64,000 bases of DNA from Bog-473 sp963764305 (GCA_963764305.1 CAVXSD010000006.1:744001-808000), one strand, 5' to 3'. Numbered from the stretch's first letter, positions 44,080-53,109 are shown. Numbers and translations: made by a program. The notes: generated by a model not told the origin, from the letters alone.

Positions 44080-45618
44080 TCAGGCCGGCGTCGCGGTGAG
44101 CCGTGCCCGCAGCTCGGGCTTGACGACCTTGCCGGTCGGGTTGCGCGGGAGCTCGTCGACGAAGACGAACTGGCGCGGCACCTTGTAGTCGGCCAGGTGC
44201 TCGAGCCCGAAGGCGCGGAGCTCCTCGGGATCGGCCCGGACGCCCGGGTGCAGGACGACAAAGGCCACCACGTCCTCGCCGAGCACCGGGTGCGGCGCGC
44301 CGATCACGGCGACCTCCTTCACGCCCTCGTGCTGCACGAGTGCGTGCTCGACGTCGGTGGCGTGGACGTTGTTGCCCCCGCGGATGATCACATCCTTGGA
44401 GCGGCCGACGATGTAGAGGTAGCCGTCCTCGTCGAGCTTGCCCAGGTCCCCCGTCACGAGCCAGCCGTCCCGCCACATCTCGGCCGTCGCCTCGGGGTCT
44501 TCGAAGTACTCGCGCTGGCGACCGGGCATCCGGAGGCGCACCTCGCCCACCACGTCGGGAGGCAGCTGCTGGTCGTGCTCGTCGACGATGCGCGCGACCG
44601 CCGGCGGGGCGATCTGCCCCACCGAGCCGGGCCGCTTGACCGCCTCGCCCTTGGGCATGATGCAATAAGCCGAACCGGCCTCGGTCATGCCGTAGTTGTT
44701 CGACACCAGGGCGTCGGGCATCTTCTCCTGCAGACGCTCGACGACGAAAGGAGCCAGGGGCGCGCTGCCCACCGAGCACATCTGCACGGACGACAGGTCG
44801 GCCTCGGCGAAGCGCGGGTGGTCGATGAGCAGGTGGGCCATGGTCGGGACGAGGAAGACGGCCATCGGGTGCTCTTCCTCCACCACGCGCAGCCACCGTC
44901 CGGCGTCGAAGCGCGGCTGGTAGATCACCTGCAGGCCGAGCTTCATGGGCGTGTACACGAGGGCGATACCGGCGAAGGTGAAGAGCGGGCTGGCGTGCAG
45001 CCACCCCGCACCGGTCCAGTTGGGCTCGACGGCGCCGATCATCGACCCGTTGGAGTGGCGAACGGCCACACCCTTGGGGCGCCCGGTCGTCCCCGAGGTG
45101 TACAAGATGTCGGCCAGGTCCTCGGACCGTCGCGGGGCCTGGAAGGGCGACCGGTCACCGGACGTGGCCTCGCTCCACCCGAGCACCGGCACCGGGCTGT
45201 CCGCCGGCGGCACGGCGTCGTCCTCCGCGCCGGCGTCGATCAGGGTGACGAGGCGGCCCGCCCCGCCCTCGCCGTCGCTGCGCAGCAGGTCGCCGTCGGC
45301 CACGACGGCCGTCGCGCCCGAGTGCTCGAGCATGTGGGCCACCTCGGCCGGGGCCAGGCGAGGGTTCATCGGCACCGCCACGCCGCCGGCCCGGTGGGCG
45401 GCCGAGTACGAGACGAGCCAGCGCAATGCCAATTCGGGGTGCAGGTGGATGCCGACGCGGGCACCGGGCTCGAGGCCGGCCGCGAGGAGGCGACGCGCCA
45501 TGGCATTGGCCGCGCCGTCCCACTCGGCGAACGTCATGGACCCCAGGTCGACGACCGCGAACGCGGTGCGGTCGCCGAACTCCTCGGCCATACGGGCCAG
45601 GTGATCGTCCATCAACAC
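44080..45618 (-). CDS. Acyl-CoA synthetase (AMP-forming, FadD-like)
   Basis: The 512-residue adenylating enzyme has motif A3 ILYTSGTTGRPKG, FTFAGIALVYTP, NNYGMTEAGSAY, LVTGDLGKLDEDGYLYIVGR and the C-terminal catalytic Lys in NPTGKVVKP. These are complete ANL-superfamily motifs. It activates a medium or aromatic acid with ATP and CoA. The start is GTG 45618 or ATG 45612. A TTGAC-N6-GTCAG dyad lies 40 bp upstream and is shared with the divergent DUF35-thiolase operon. Confidence 0.92.
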   Translation of the reverse strand: MLMDDHLARMAEEFGDRTAFAVVDLGSMTFAEWDGAANAMARRLLAAGLEPGARVGIHLHPELALRWLVSYSAAHRAGGVAVPMNPRLAPAEVAHMLEHSGATAVVADGDLLRSDGEGGAGRLVTLIDAGAEDDAVPPADSPVPVLGWSEATSGDRSPFQAPRRSEDLADILYTSGTTGRPKGVAVRHSNGSMIGAVEPNWTGAGWLHASPLFTFAGIALVYTPMKLGLQVIYQPRFDAGRWLRVVEEEHPMAVFLVPTMAHLLIDHPRFAEADLSSVQMCSVGSAPLAPFVVERLQEKMPDALVSNNYGMTEAGSAYCIMPKGEAVKRPGSVGQIAPPAVARIVDEHDQQLPPDVVGEVRLRMPGRQREYFEDPEATAEMWRDGWLVTGDLGKLDEDGYLYIVGRSKDVIIRGGNNVHATDVEHALVQHEGVKEVAVIGAPHPVLGEDVVAFVVLHPGVRADPEELRAFGLEHLADYKVPRQFVFVDELPRNPTGKVVKPELRARLTATPA

Positions 45619-45657
45619 GTCTGCGTGTCCCCCAGGAGGTCGGTCGGCGTCGGAAAG

Positions 45658-45673
45658 TTGACGCCGGTGTCAG
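45658..45673. promoter_or_regulatory. Dyad operator TTGAC-GCCGGT-GTCAG (site 7)
   Basis: There is one mismatch (T) in the first base of the left arm; the inner six bases GCCGGT make the core almost palindromic. It lies 40 bp from the acyl-CoA synthetase start and 123 bp from the divergent DUF35 gene. Confidence 0.65.
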
Positions 45674-45795
45674 GTTCGTTGCAGCATGGCCGATGCGTCT
45701 CCGGGGGTCAATCCCGGGGGTGACCACCCAATTCGTTCGACACACTTGCTTGCCCGGGGCGCAGCCGCCGGGACCTGACCCAGGGGAGGGGCGCC

Positions 45796-46203
45796 ATGAG
45801 CACGGTTCGTTTCGACCTCCCCACGCCGGAGGGCGACACCATCGAATTCTGGGAGGCGGCCAGGGACGAGCGCCTCCTCATCAGGCACTGCCTCGACTGC
45901 GACGCCTACTCGTACTACCCGCGGCCCTTCTGCCCGAAGTGCTGGAGCGAGCAGGTCGAGTGGTACCAGGCCAGCGGGGAGGGCACCCTCTACACCTGGT
46001 CCGTCATCTACAACAACGACATGCCGCCCTTCCATGACCGCGTGCCCTACGTGGCCGCCATCGTCGACCTGGCCGAGGGGCCCCGCATGATGACCAACGT
46101 CGTCGACTGCCCCTTCGAGGAGCTCCAGGTCGGCATGCCGCTGAGGGTCTCGTTCCAGCCCATCTCCGACGAGTTCACGATCCCCGTCTTCGTGCGGGCC
46201 TGA
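45796..46203 (+). CDS. DUF35 Zn-ribbon/OB-fold protein
   Basis: The 135-residue protein has the rubredoxin-like knuckle RHCLDCDAYSYYPRPFCPKC (four Cys near residues 34-53), then the OB-fold with GTLYTWSVIYNN and VPYVAAIVDLAEGPRMMTNV. DUF35 proteins hold thiolase-like partners and bind acyl-CoA. The thiolase 12 bp downstream is the expected partner. The ATG follows GGGGAGGGGCGCC. The dyad at 45658-45673 is upstream. Confidence 0.92.
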   Translation: MSTVRFDLPTPEGDTIEFWEAARDERLLIRHCLDCDAYSYYPRPFCPKCWSEQVEWYQASGEGTLYTWSVIYNNDMPPFHDRVPYVAAIVDLAEGPRMMTNVVDCPFEELQVGMPLRVSFQPISDEFTIPVFVRA

Positions 46204-46215
46204 GGAGGACACACA

Positions 46216-47403
46216 ATGACCGAAGCCATTGACGCCGTCGTCGTCGCCGCCGTGCGCACACCGATCGGCCGCTCCGGTCGCTCCCTGGCGGGCCTCTCAC
46301 TGCAGGACATCGGCATGCAGACGGTGGCCGGGGCCATCGCCGCAACCGGCCTGGACACGGGCGACATCGACGACCTCCTGCTCGGCGAGGTCCTCCACGG
46401 GGGCGGCTGCACCGCCCGCTACGTGGCCAACGCCCTTGGGCTCCCGCCCGACACGCCCGGCGGGGCCGTGCAGCGCCAGTGCGCCACCGGCATGATGGCG
46501 GTGCAGGAGGCGGCGGCCAACATCCGCTCGGGCATGGCCGACGCGGTGGTGGCCGGCGGCGTGGACTCGATGACCCGCTCCCCGCTCCTCTTCGAGCGGT
46601 CGCCCTTCCCCTTCGGGGGCGTCGAGCGCTTCAGCCCGCCGAGCCACCCCAACACGCCCGAAGCCCCCAACATGAACGTGCTCATCACGGTGGGCGAGAA
46701 CACCGCCCGCGAGTGCGGCATCACCCGCGAGGAGTCCGACGACTGGTCGTACCACTCCAACATCCGGGCCGTGGCCGCCACCGACGACGGCCGCTTCGCC
46801 GAGGAGATCGTGCCGGTGGCCGTGCCCGCGGGCCGGGGCGAGACGGTGACGGTCAGCGTGGACGAGCACCCGCGCCGGGACACCACGCCCGAGAAGCTCG
46901 CCGCCCTGCCGTCGCTGACCGGCCCGGACGGCCAGGTCACCGCCGGGAACTCGTCGGGCATCGCGGACGGGGGCGCCGCCCTCGTGGTGGTGACCCGGGC
47001 CTACGCCGAGGCGCACGGGATGGAGCCGCTGGCGACGGTGCGGTCGTGGAACTCATGCGGAGTGGAGCCGGCCCGCACCGGCCTGGCGCCGACCGTGTGC
47101 GTCCCGCGGGCATTGAACCGGGCGGGACTCAGCGAGTCCGACGTGGACCTGGTCGAGATCAACGAGGCCTTCGCCACCATGTCGGTGGCCTGCGCCCGCA
47201 AGCTCGGCTTCCCCCACGACATCGTCAACGTCAACGGCGGGGCGGTGGGCATCGGGCACCCCGTGGGTGCCTCGGGCGCCCGCATCCTGGTGACGCTGAT
47301 CCACGAACTGCGCCGGCGCGGCGGCGGCATCGGGGTCGGGACCCTGTGCGCCGGCGGCGGCATGGGCTCGGCGACGGTGCTCGAGGTGCACGCACCCGCC
47401 TGA
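46216..47403 (+). CDS. Thiolase (acetyl-CoA acetyltransferase family)
   Basis: The 395-residue protein has Cys in VQRQCATGMMAVQEAA (near residue 91), NEAFATMSVAC, GHPVGASGARILV and Cys in TLCAGGGMGSATV. These are all catalytic positions of a FadA/thiolase-type enzyme. The ATG follows GAGGAGGACACACA. It likely works with the DUF35 protein immediately upstream, a pairing known from archaeal thiolase-DUF35 complexes. The reaction direction (cleavage or condensation) cannot be read from the sequence. Confidence 0.92.
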   Translation: MTEAIDAVVVAAVRTPIGRSGRSLAGLSLQDIGMQTVAGAIAATGLDTGDIDDLLLGEVLHGGGCTARYVANALGLPPDTPGGAVQRQCATGMMAVQEAAANIRSGMADAVVAGGVDSMTRSPLLFERSPFPFGGVERFSPPSHPNTPEAPNMNVLITVGENTARECGITREESDDWSYHSNIRAVAATDDGRFAEEIVPVAVPAGRGETVTVSVDEHPRRDTTPEKLAALPSLTGPDGQVTAGNSSGIADGGAALVVVTRAYAEAHGMEPLATVRSWNSCGVEPARTGLAPTVCVPRALNRAGLSESDVDLVEINEAFATMSVACARKLGFPHDIVNVNGGAVGIGHPVGASGARILVTLIHELRRRGGGIGVGTLCAGGGMGSATVLEVHAPA

Positions 47404-47426
47404 TCACCGTCGCGAGCGGGACGCCC

Positions 47427-47801
47427 TCAGTAGTGCCGGAACTCGATCAGGTGGCCGTTGGGATCGAAGAGGTAGACCGTGGGCCCCAGGCCACGCGCCC
47501 CCGCTTCCTCTCCCGGCCCCCGCATGTTCCCCACGTCGTGGAAGGAGTCGCCGAAGGGGACCTCGGCCGCCCGCACCCGGGCGAAGAGGGCGTCGAACTC
47601 CTCGACCGGGAGGGCGAAGGCCAGGTGCTCGCCTCCCTCGGTGCCCCAGGGGGCCAGCTGCAGCGTGGTGTCGGTGCTGACCCGGATGACCGAGAACGGG
47701 CCGTCCTCGCCTTCGTGGCCGAACCCCATGATCTCGGTGTAGAAGCGGACGCTGGCGTCCCGGTCGTTCACCGTCAGGATGAGATGGTCGAGCGTCACCA
47801 C
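47427..47801 (-). CDS. VOC/glyoxalase-like protein
   Basis: From GTG 47801 the protein has 124 residues; GTG 47798 is the alternative. It reads VTLDHLILTVNDRDASVRFYTEIMG, then EHLAFALPVEEFDALFARV and YLFDPNGHLIEFRHY, the usual single VOC domain with His and Glu at the metal positions. It lies 13 bp after the acetyl-CoA synthetase stop. Function is unknown; VOC proteins of this shape may be glyoxalases or binding proteins. Confidence 0.82.
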   Translation of the reverse strand: MVTLDHLILTVNDRDASVRFYTEIMGFGHEGEDGPFSVIRVSTDTTLQLAPWGTEGGEHLAFALPVEEFDALFARVRAAEVPFGDSFHDVGNMRGPGEEAGARGLGPTVYLFDPNGHLIEFRHY

Positions 47802-47814
47802 CGTGGGACGAAGG

Positions 47815-49791
47815 CTATTCCTTTTCCTGCGCGCCGTCCGCCATGTGGTCCTTGATGGCGTTGACCACCGTCGGGTCGAGCAGCGTAGTGACGTCGCCGA
47901 GCGGCCGGTCGTCGGCGACGTCGCGCAGCAGCCGCCGCATGATCTTGCCGCTGCGGGTCTTGGGCAGCTCGGGCGACAGCATGATCTGGCGCGGCTTGGC
48001 GATGGGGCCGATCTCGCGGGCCACGTGGTCGCGCAGCTCGGCCACCAGCTGCTCCCCAGCCTCGCCGTCGACGTCGCTCGCCCCCTTGAGGGTGACGAAG
48101 GCCACGATGGCCTGGCCCGTGGTGGCGTCGTTGGCGCCCACCACGGCGGCCTCGGCCACGGCCGGATGGCCGACGAGCGCATGCTCGACCTCGGTCGTCG
48201 AGATCCGGTGGCCCGAGATGTTCATGACGTCATCGACGCGGCCGAGCAGCCACAGGTCCCCGTCCTCGTCACGCTTGGCGCCGTCGCCGGCGAAGTAGCG
48301 GCCGGGAAAACGCGCCCAGTAGGTCTCCATGAACCGCTCGTCGTCCCCGTAGATACCCCTGGTCATGCCAGGCCACGGCTCGGTGAGCACGAGGTAGCCG
48401 CCCTCGCCGTTCCCCACCGAGTTGCCGTCGTTGTCGATGACGTCCACGGCCACCCCCGGGAACGGGGTCATCGCCGCCCCCGGCTTGGTGGCGGTGATCC
48501 CCGGGAGCGGGGTGATGAGGATGCCGCCGGTCTCGGTCTGCCACCACGTGTCCACGATGGGGCAGCGATCCCCGCCGATGTGGGTGCGGTACCACATCCA
48601 GGCCTCGGGATTGATGGGCTCGCCCACCGAGCCGAGCAGGCGCAGGCTCGTCAGGTCATGGGAAGCCGGGAGCTCCTCACCCCACTTCATGAAGGTCCGG
48701 ATGGTGGTCGGCGCCGTGTAGAGGATGTTGACCTTGTACTTCTCGACGATCCGCCACCAGCGGTCGCGCTCGGGCGTGTCGGGGGTGCCCTCGTACATGA
48801 CCGACGTCGCGCCGTTGGCCAGCGGGCCGTAGACGATGTAGCTGTGCCCGGTGACCCAGCCGATGTCGGCCGCCGTCCAGAACACGTCTCTCTCGGGCTT
48901 GAGGTCGAAGATGAGCCGGTGGGTGGCCGAGACATGGGTGAGGTAGCCGCCGCTGGTGTGGAGGATGCCCTTGGGCTTCGCCGTCGTGCCGCTGGTGTAC
49001 ATGATGTAGAGCGGGTGCTCGGCGTCGAAGGCCTCGGCCTCGTGCGTCAGGGGCTGGCGCGGCACCAGGTCGTCCCACCAGACATCGCGCGAGTCGTCCC
49101 ACGAGACCTCCTGGCCGGTCCGGCGCACGACCAGGACGTGCTGCACGTCCGGGCACTCCCGCACGGCCTCGTCGACCGCCGGCTTCAGGGCGCTCGGTAC
49201 GCCCCGGCGGTACCCGCCGTCGGCGGTGATGACGAAGTGGGCGTCGCAGTCGAGGATCCGGCCGCGCAGAGCGTCGGAGGAGAACCCGCCGAAGACCACC
49301 GTGTGCGGCGCGCCCAACCGTGCACAGGCCAGCATGGCTACCACGGTCTCGGGAATCATCGGCATGTAGACGGCGACCTTGTCACCTGCCCGCACACCGA
49401 GCTCGGTCAGGCCGTTGGCGGCCTGGCTCACCATGGTCAAAAGATCGGCATAGGTGATGGTCCGGGTGTCCCCCGGCTCGCCCTCCCAGTGGAAGGCAAC
49501 CCGGTCACCGAGGCCGGCGGCAACGTGGCGGTCGACACAGTTGACCGCCACGTTGAGCTTGCCGCCGACGAACCACTTGGCGAACGGGAGGTTCCACTCG
49601 AGGACGTCCGTCCAGGGCGTGTCCCAGGTCAGCCGGTCCGCCTGAGAGGCCCAGAAGGCCAGAGGATCGGCGTCGGCCTCCGCATAGATGCCGGGTTGCG
49701 CGTTGGCCTCCTTGGCCAGGTCCTCCGGAGGAGCGAAGGCCCTGGTCTCGTGGAGCAAGGCCGACAGCCCTTCCTCTCGGGTCTCGCTCAC
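47815..49791 (-). CDS. acs: Acetyl-CoA synthetase
   Basis: The 658-residue protein matches Acs over its full length, with FGGFSSDALRGRI, YIMYTSGTTAKPKGI, WTAADIGWVTGHSYIVYGPL, DTWWQTETGG, the GRVDDVMNISGHR hinge and the catalytic/acetylatable Lys in KTRSGKIMRRLLR. It makes acetyl-CoA from acetate, ATP and CoA through acetyl-AMP. GTG 49791 follows AAGGAGG with 5 nt. It is followed by a VOC gene and preceded by a cupin gene on the same strand. It is likely the main acetate entry in this neighbourhood. Confidence 0.96.
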   Translation of the reverse strand: MSETREEGLSALLHETRAFAPPEDLAKEANAQPGIYAEADADPLAFWASQADRLTWDTPWTDVLEWNLPFAKWFVGGKLNVAVNCVDRHVAAGLGDRVAFHWEGEPGDTRTITYADLLTMVSQAANGLTELGVRAGDKVAVYMPMIPETVVAMLACARLGAPHTVVFGGFSSDALRGRILDCDAHFVITADGGYRRGVPSALKPAVDEAVRECPDVQHVLVVRRTGQEVSWDDSRDVWWDDLVPRQPLTHEAEAFDAEHPLYIMYTSGTTAKPKGILHTSGGYLTHVSATHRLIFDLKPERDVFWTAADIGWVTGHSYIVYGPLANGATSVMYEGTPDTPERDRWWRIVEKYKVNILYTAPTTIRTFMKWGEELPASHDLTSLRLLGSVGEPINPEAWMWYRTHIGGDRCPIVDTWWQTETGGILITPLPGITATKPGAAMTPFPGVAVDVIDNDGNSVGNGEGGYLVLTEPWPGMTRGIYGDDERFMETYWARFPGRYFAGDGAKRDEDGDLWLLGRVDDVMNISGHRISTTEVEHALVGHPAVAEAAVVGANDATTGQAIVAFVTLKGASDVDGEAGEQLVAELRDHVAREIGPIAKPRQIMLSPELPKTRSGKIMRRLLRDVADDRPLGDVTTLLDPTVVNAIKDHMADGAQEKE

Positions 49792-49902
49792 TGCAGCCTC
49801 CTTCCGGGCCCGTCCAGGCCGGACGCCTTCCCTCTGATCATTACCTATCCGCTGGCTGCAGGTTCAAGGGCTTGCCGACGGGGAGCTCCTCGGGGTCATC
49901 GT

Positions 49903-50325
49903 TCAGCCCGGGCCGCCAGGGTCCCGACGGAGCTCGAAGCCCTCGAAGGTGAAGGCCGGCGTCACCGTGGCGCCGACGAGGGCGTAACGCCCGAGCGGTC
50001 GGGCCGATTGCCAGACACCGGCGTCGACCACCACCTGGGGCGCGTGACCCGACGCCACGTCGGGCCCGACGACTTGAACGTCATGCCGCCCGTCGGGCCA
50101 CTCGCGGCGCAGCTCGAGAGGGTCGCCGTCGTAGAAGTGCCACAGCTCGGTGGCGTCGACGCGGTGCGGCGCGGAGACCTCGCCCTCCAAGAGGAGGTAG
50201 TAGATGGCGCTTCCCGCCGGCCTCGTCCCGTCCGCAGCCTCGGCGACCCAGGTGCGGCGGTACCAGCCGCCCTCGGGATGTGGCGCGAGATCGAGCGCGG
50301 CGATGAGCGATTCCCCGGGACGCAC
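49903..50325 (-). CDS. Cupin_5/DUF985-family protein
   Basis: The 140-residue protein reads LIAALDLAPHPEGGWYRRTWV, GSAIYYLLLEGEVSAPHRVDATELWHFYDGDPL and GRYALVGATVTPAFTFEGFEL. The HPEGG and HRVDATELWHFY motifs identify the DUF985 cupin family, possibly sugar-phosphate isomerase-like. The start GTG 50325 is 20 bp after the dehydrogenase stop. No regulatory element is seen. Confidence 0.85.
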   Translation of the reverse strand: MRPGESLIAALDLAPHPEGGWYRRTWVAEAADGTRPAGSAIYYLLLEGEVSAPHRVDATELWHFYDGDPLELRREWPDGRHDVQVVGPDVASGHAPQVVVDAGVWQSARPLGRYALVGATVTPAFTFEGFELRRDPGGPG

Positions 50326-50344
50326 CGCCTCAGTCTGCCGTGCG

Positions 50345-51474
50345 TCAGCCGGCGGCGAAGCCCAGAGTGGTGGTGGCGACAGCAACGGAATGCTCGGCCG
50401 AGCCACCGAAGAGGGTCCCGGAGGTCGCAGCCCTCTTGACGAAGAGATGGCCGTCGTGCTCCCACGTGAAGCCGATGCCGCCGAGTGTCTGGATCGACTC
50501 GCCACCCACCAGTCTCTGGCAGTCGTCGCTGGCGGCCTTCGCCATGGAGACGGCGGTGGCCCGGATCGGCGTGTCCTCGTTGATGGCGGCGACGGCGAAG
50601 TAGCACAGGGCGCGGGCGCGCTCGATGGAGAGGAACATGTTGCTCATCTTGTGCTTGACGGCCTGGAATGAGCCGATGGGGACCCCGAACTGCTTACGGT
50701 CCTTCACGTAGGCCAAGACCATCTGGAAGAGGGCGTCGCAGGCGCCGACGGTCTCGAGGGCAAGCCCGACCGTCGCCTCCTGCAGCGCACGGGAGATCCC
50801 GAGCGTGGAATCGGCGCTCCCGGGCTCACCGAGGGCGCGGTCGGCGGTGACGAGGACCCGGTCGAGCGTGGCGGTCGCAAGGGGGCGGCTCGCATCGAGC
50901 GAATGAACGCCGGCCAGACCTGCGTCGGCTGCGGGCACCACGAAGGCCCCCACGCCGTCGCCCGCACGGGCGATGACGGCGACCTCCGACGTCCCCGCGT
51001 CGGCCACGACACCGACCTTCGTCCCGTCGAGGACCCAGCCATCCTCGGCCCGCTCCGCAGTCATGGTGACGTCGTCCAGTCCCCAGCCCGCGGGTTGTCG
51101 GCCAGCGCCACCGTCCCGGTGACCGCACCGGAGGCGACCTGCGGGAGGAACCGCTGCCGCTGCTCGGGGGTAGCGACTTCACGGACCATGGGGGCGAACT
51201 GGGTGACGGTGGCGAGCAGCGGTCCGGGGGCGATGGCGCGACCCAGCTCTTCGGCCACCACGGCGGTCTCCAGGACGGTCAGTCCGACGCCGCCGTACTC
51301 CTCGGGGATGGCCAGGGCGGGCCAGTCGAGGGCGACCATGGAGCCCCAGAGCTTGTCGGGCGCCTCACCGGTCTCGCCGACGGCGCGCACGACATCGACA
51401 GGGCACTCCTTCTCGAGGAACGAACGGACGGAGGAACGCAGCTCCTCCTGTTCATCCGTGAACTCGAGCTCCAC
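50345..51474 (-). pseudogene. Acyl-CoA dehydrogenase split by one missing base near 51077
   Basis: The N-terminal frame starts at GTG 51474 after GGGAGGGAGGG, reads VELEFTDEQEELRSSVRSFLE ... VASGAVTGTVALADNPRAGD and stops at 51061. The C-terminal frame (from 51064) continues MTAERAEDGWVLDGTKVGVV to GGIGFTWEHDGHLFVKRAAT. One extra G in GACTGG restores GDWDDVTMTAERAEDG. The enzyme is about 376 residues, with EEYGGVGLTVLETAVVAEE. The C-terminus lacks the usual GT-EIQR motif, as in FadE subunits that work as heteromers. The dyad at 51549-51564 is 75 bp upstream. Confidence 0.82.
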
Positions 51475-51548
51475 CGCCCTCCCTCCCGGCCTCGCCGGTC
51501 GCCTCTCCGATCCCGTTCCGCGACTCGGGCAGATCGGGGCGAGTGTAC

Positions 51549-51564
51549 CTGACACCTCTGTCAG
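51549..51564. promoter_or_regulatory. Dyad operator CTGAC-ACCTCT-GTCAG (site 8)
   Basis: Perfect 5-bp arms. It lies 75 bp upstream of the acyl-CoA dehydrogenase start at 51474 and shares its arms with the seven other sites of the window. Confidence 0.65.
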
Positions 51565-51634
51565 CCTCAGGGGTCTGTGCTACCTTCACGCCGCACCGTT
51601 TTCTGGGAAGAACGTGGTTGGGGGTTGCCCTGGG

Positions 51635-51674
51635 GCGTCGCCGGTCCGTGGCGTTGGCCCCGGGCCGGCGACGC
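51635..51674. other. Strong hairpin with 10-bp arms upstream of the tRNA
   Basis: GCGTCGCCGG (51635-51644) and CCGGCGACGC (51665-51674) are perfect inverted repeats around a 20-nt loop. No U-tract follows. It lies in the 51565-51743 spacer, which contains no gene. It could be a terminator helper, a processing signal or an element of the neighbouring integration site. Confidence 0.5.
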
Positions 51675-51743
51675 GGGGGCGAGGGACGCTTGAGGGTCCC
51701 ATTCCTCCCAATCGACGAGTGCCGCTCGCCTACACTCTGCGAT

Positions 51744-51815
51744 GCGCCTCTAGCTCAACGGCAGAGCAACGGACTCTTAATCCGCAGGTTTCGGGTTCGA
51801 ATCCCGAGGGGCGCA
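51744..51815 (+). tRNA. tRNA-Lys (anticodon CTT)
   Basis: The 72-nt cloverleaf has acceptor GCGCCTC/GGGGCGC with one G-U pair, D-arm GCTC/GAGC, anticodon loop CTCTTAA and T-arm TCGGG-TTCGAAT-CCCGA. The CCA end is not encoded. A TACACT box 7 nt upstream (51731-51736) is the likely -10. It precedes the integrase at 51892, so its 3' end is the probable attachment site of the element. Confidence 0.93.
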
Positions 51816-51891
51816 CTTCTGACTAGGGACTATGTAGAACCCGGCGGACCATCCTCAGCCGGAAAACTACATCAGGACTACAATCCCGGTC

Positions 51892-53109
51892 ATGCGAGGA
51901 ACGAAGGCCGAAGTCAGCCCCGGAGTTTGGCGTCTGCGCGTTTACGTGGGACGCCGGCCCGACGGCTCACCTATCCAGGTCACCAAGACGGTGCGCGCCC
52001 CCGTGGCGAAGCCGGGTGCGGGTGTGCGACTGGCCGATGCCGAACTGGCGAAGATGGTGGCCAAGGCGAGCAGCGGCAGGCTGACTGCGTCGTCCTCGAA
52101 GTCCGTCAACGGGGTCGTCGGTGACTACCTCGCCCACTGCGAGCTCGAGGGCCGTTCCCCCACCACCATGCACGAGTACCACCGCCTCGCCGACAAGGTC
52201 GTCCGTCCGCAGGTGGGCCACCTCCGGGCGGACAAGCTCAGCGCAAAGCATCTGAACAACCTCTACGCTGCACTACGGGACAAGGGGAACAGGGCGACCA
52301 CGATCCGCCGCGTGCACGCCCTCATCTCCGCGTCGTTCACCTATGCGTACAAACAGGGGGCGGTGGATCACAACCCGGCACGCCAGGCCAGCCCGCCCCG
52401 GCTCGAGGCCCACCAAGTCGAAGCGCCGAGCCCGGGCGAGGTGAAGGCCATCATCGACCAGGCCGAGAAGACGGACCCGATGCTCGCCACCCTCCTCCTC
52501 GTCGCCGCCCTGAGTGGCGCTCGCAGGGGCGAGCTATGTGCACTTCGGTGGTCCGACATCGACTTGGAGGCCCGCACATTGACGATCTCCCGGTCGATCT
52601 ATGAGACGAAGGGTGGGGGCTGGGCCGAGAAGGACACGAAGACCCACCAGGGACGGCGGATCGGCCTGGACCCCGTAGCCAGCGAAGGTCTACGGCGCCA
52701 CCGGGACCGGGTCGAGAGACTCGCCGGGGACCTGGACCTCGTCATCCCCGATGACGCCTTCGTGTTCTCGCTGTCGCCCAGCGGAACCGAGCCCGTAAGG
52801 CCCGACCTCATTACGAAGTGGTCGGCCAAGGCGGCCGAGGACGCCGGGGTCAAGACCCACTTGCACGCCCTCCGACACTTCGCCGCCACTCAGGGCATCG
52901 CCGCCGGCTTCGACCCGGTGACGGTAGGCCAGCGTCTTGGCCACCGCGATCCCTCGGTGACCCTCCGGGTCTACGCCCACGCCATCGAGCAGCGGGACCG
53001 GGACCTGGCCGACTCGCTCGGGGCGACCTTGGCGCTCGAAGCGCGGCTGAGAGATCCACCCTTCTGGCACGACCATGTGGTAACGATCATCACGAACGCG
53101 TGTTCGTAA
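51892..53109 (+). CDS. Tyrosine recombinase (phage-type integrase)
   Basis: The 405-residue protein has an N-terminal arm-binding part (SPGVWRLRVYVGRRPDG), a SAM-like core-binding domain (GDYLAHCELEGRSPTTMHEY) and the catalytic domain: Arg in LSGARRGELCALRW, Lys in KTHQGRR, HxxR in LHALRHFAATQG, His in LGHRDPSVTL and the nucleophile Tyr in RVYAHAIEQRD. All catalytic residues are present. Lying 77 bp after a tRNA-Lys it is expected to drive site-specific integration at the tRNA 3' end. Confidence 0.95.
   Translation: MRGTKAEVSPGVWRLRVYVGRRPDGSPIQVTKTVRAPVAKPGAGVRLADAELAKMVAKASSGRLTASSSKSVNGVVGDYLAHCELEGRSPTTMHEYHRLADKVVRPQVGHLRADKLSAKHLNNLYAALRDKGNRATTIRRVHALISASFTYAYKQGAVDHNPARQASPPRLEAHQVEAPSPGEVKAIIDQAEKTDPMLATLLLVAALSGARRGELCALRWSDIDLEARTLTISRSIYETKGGGWAEKDTKTHQGRRIGLDPVASEGLRRHRDRVERLAGDLDLVIPDDAFVFSLSPSGTEPVRPDLITKWSAKAAEDAGVKTHLHALRHFAATQGIAAGFDPVTVGQRLGHRDPSVTLRVYAHAIEQRDRDLADSLGATLALEARLRDPPFWHDHVVTIITNACS

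Noticed and set aside
43530..44099. Plus-strand frame with hydrophobic start (MVALSFVLSIVFMVALLR)
   Set aside because: It is antisense to the small zinc-ribbon gene start and the terminator, has a Pro/Arg-rich remainder and no ribosome-binding site.
47779..50439. 886-residue plus-strand frame
   Set aside because: Antisense to acs, which is a complete acetyl-CoA synthetase.
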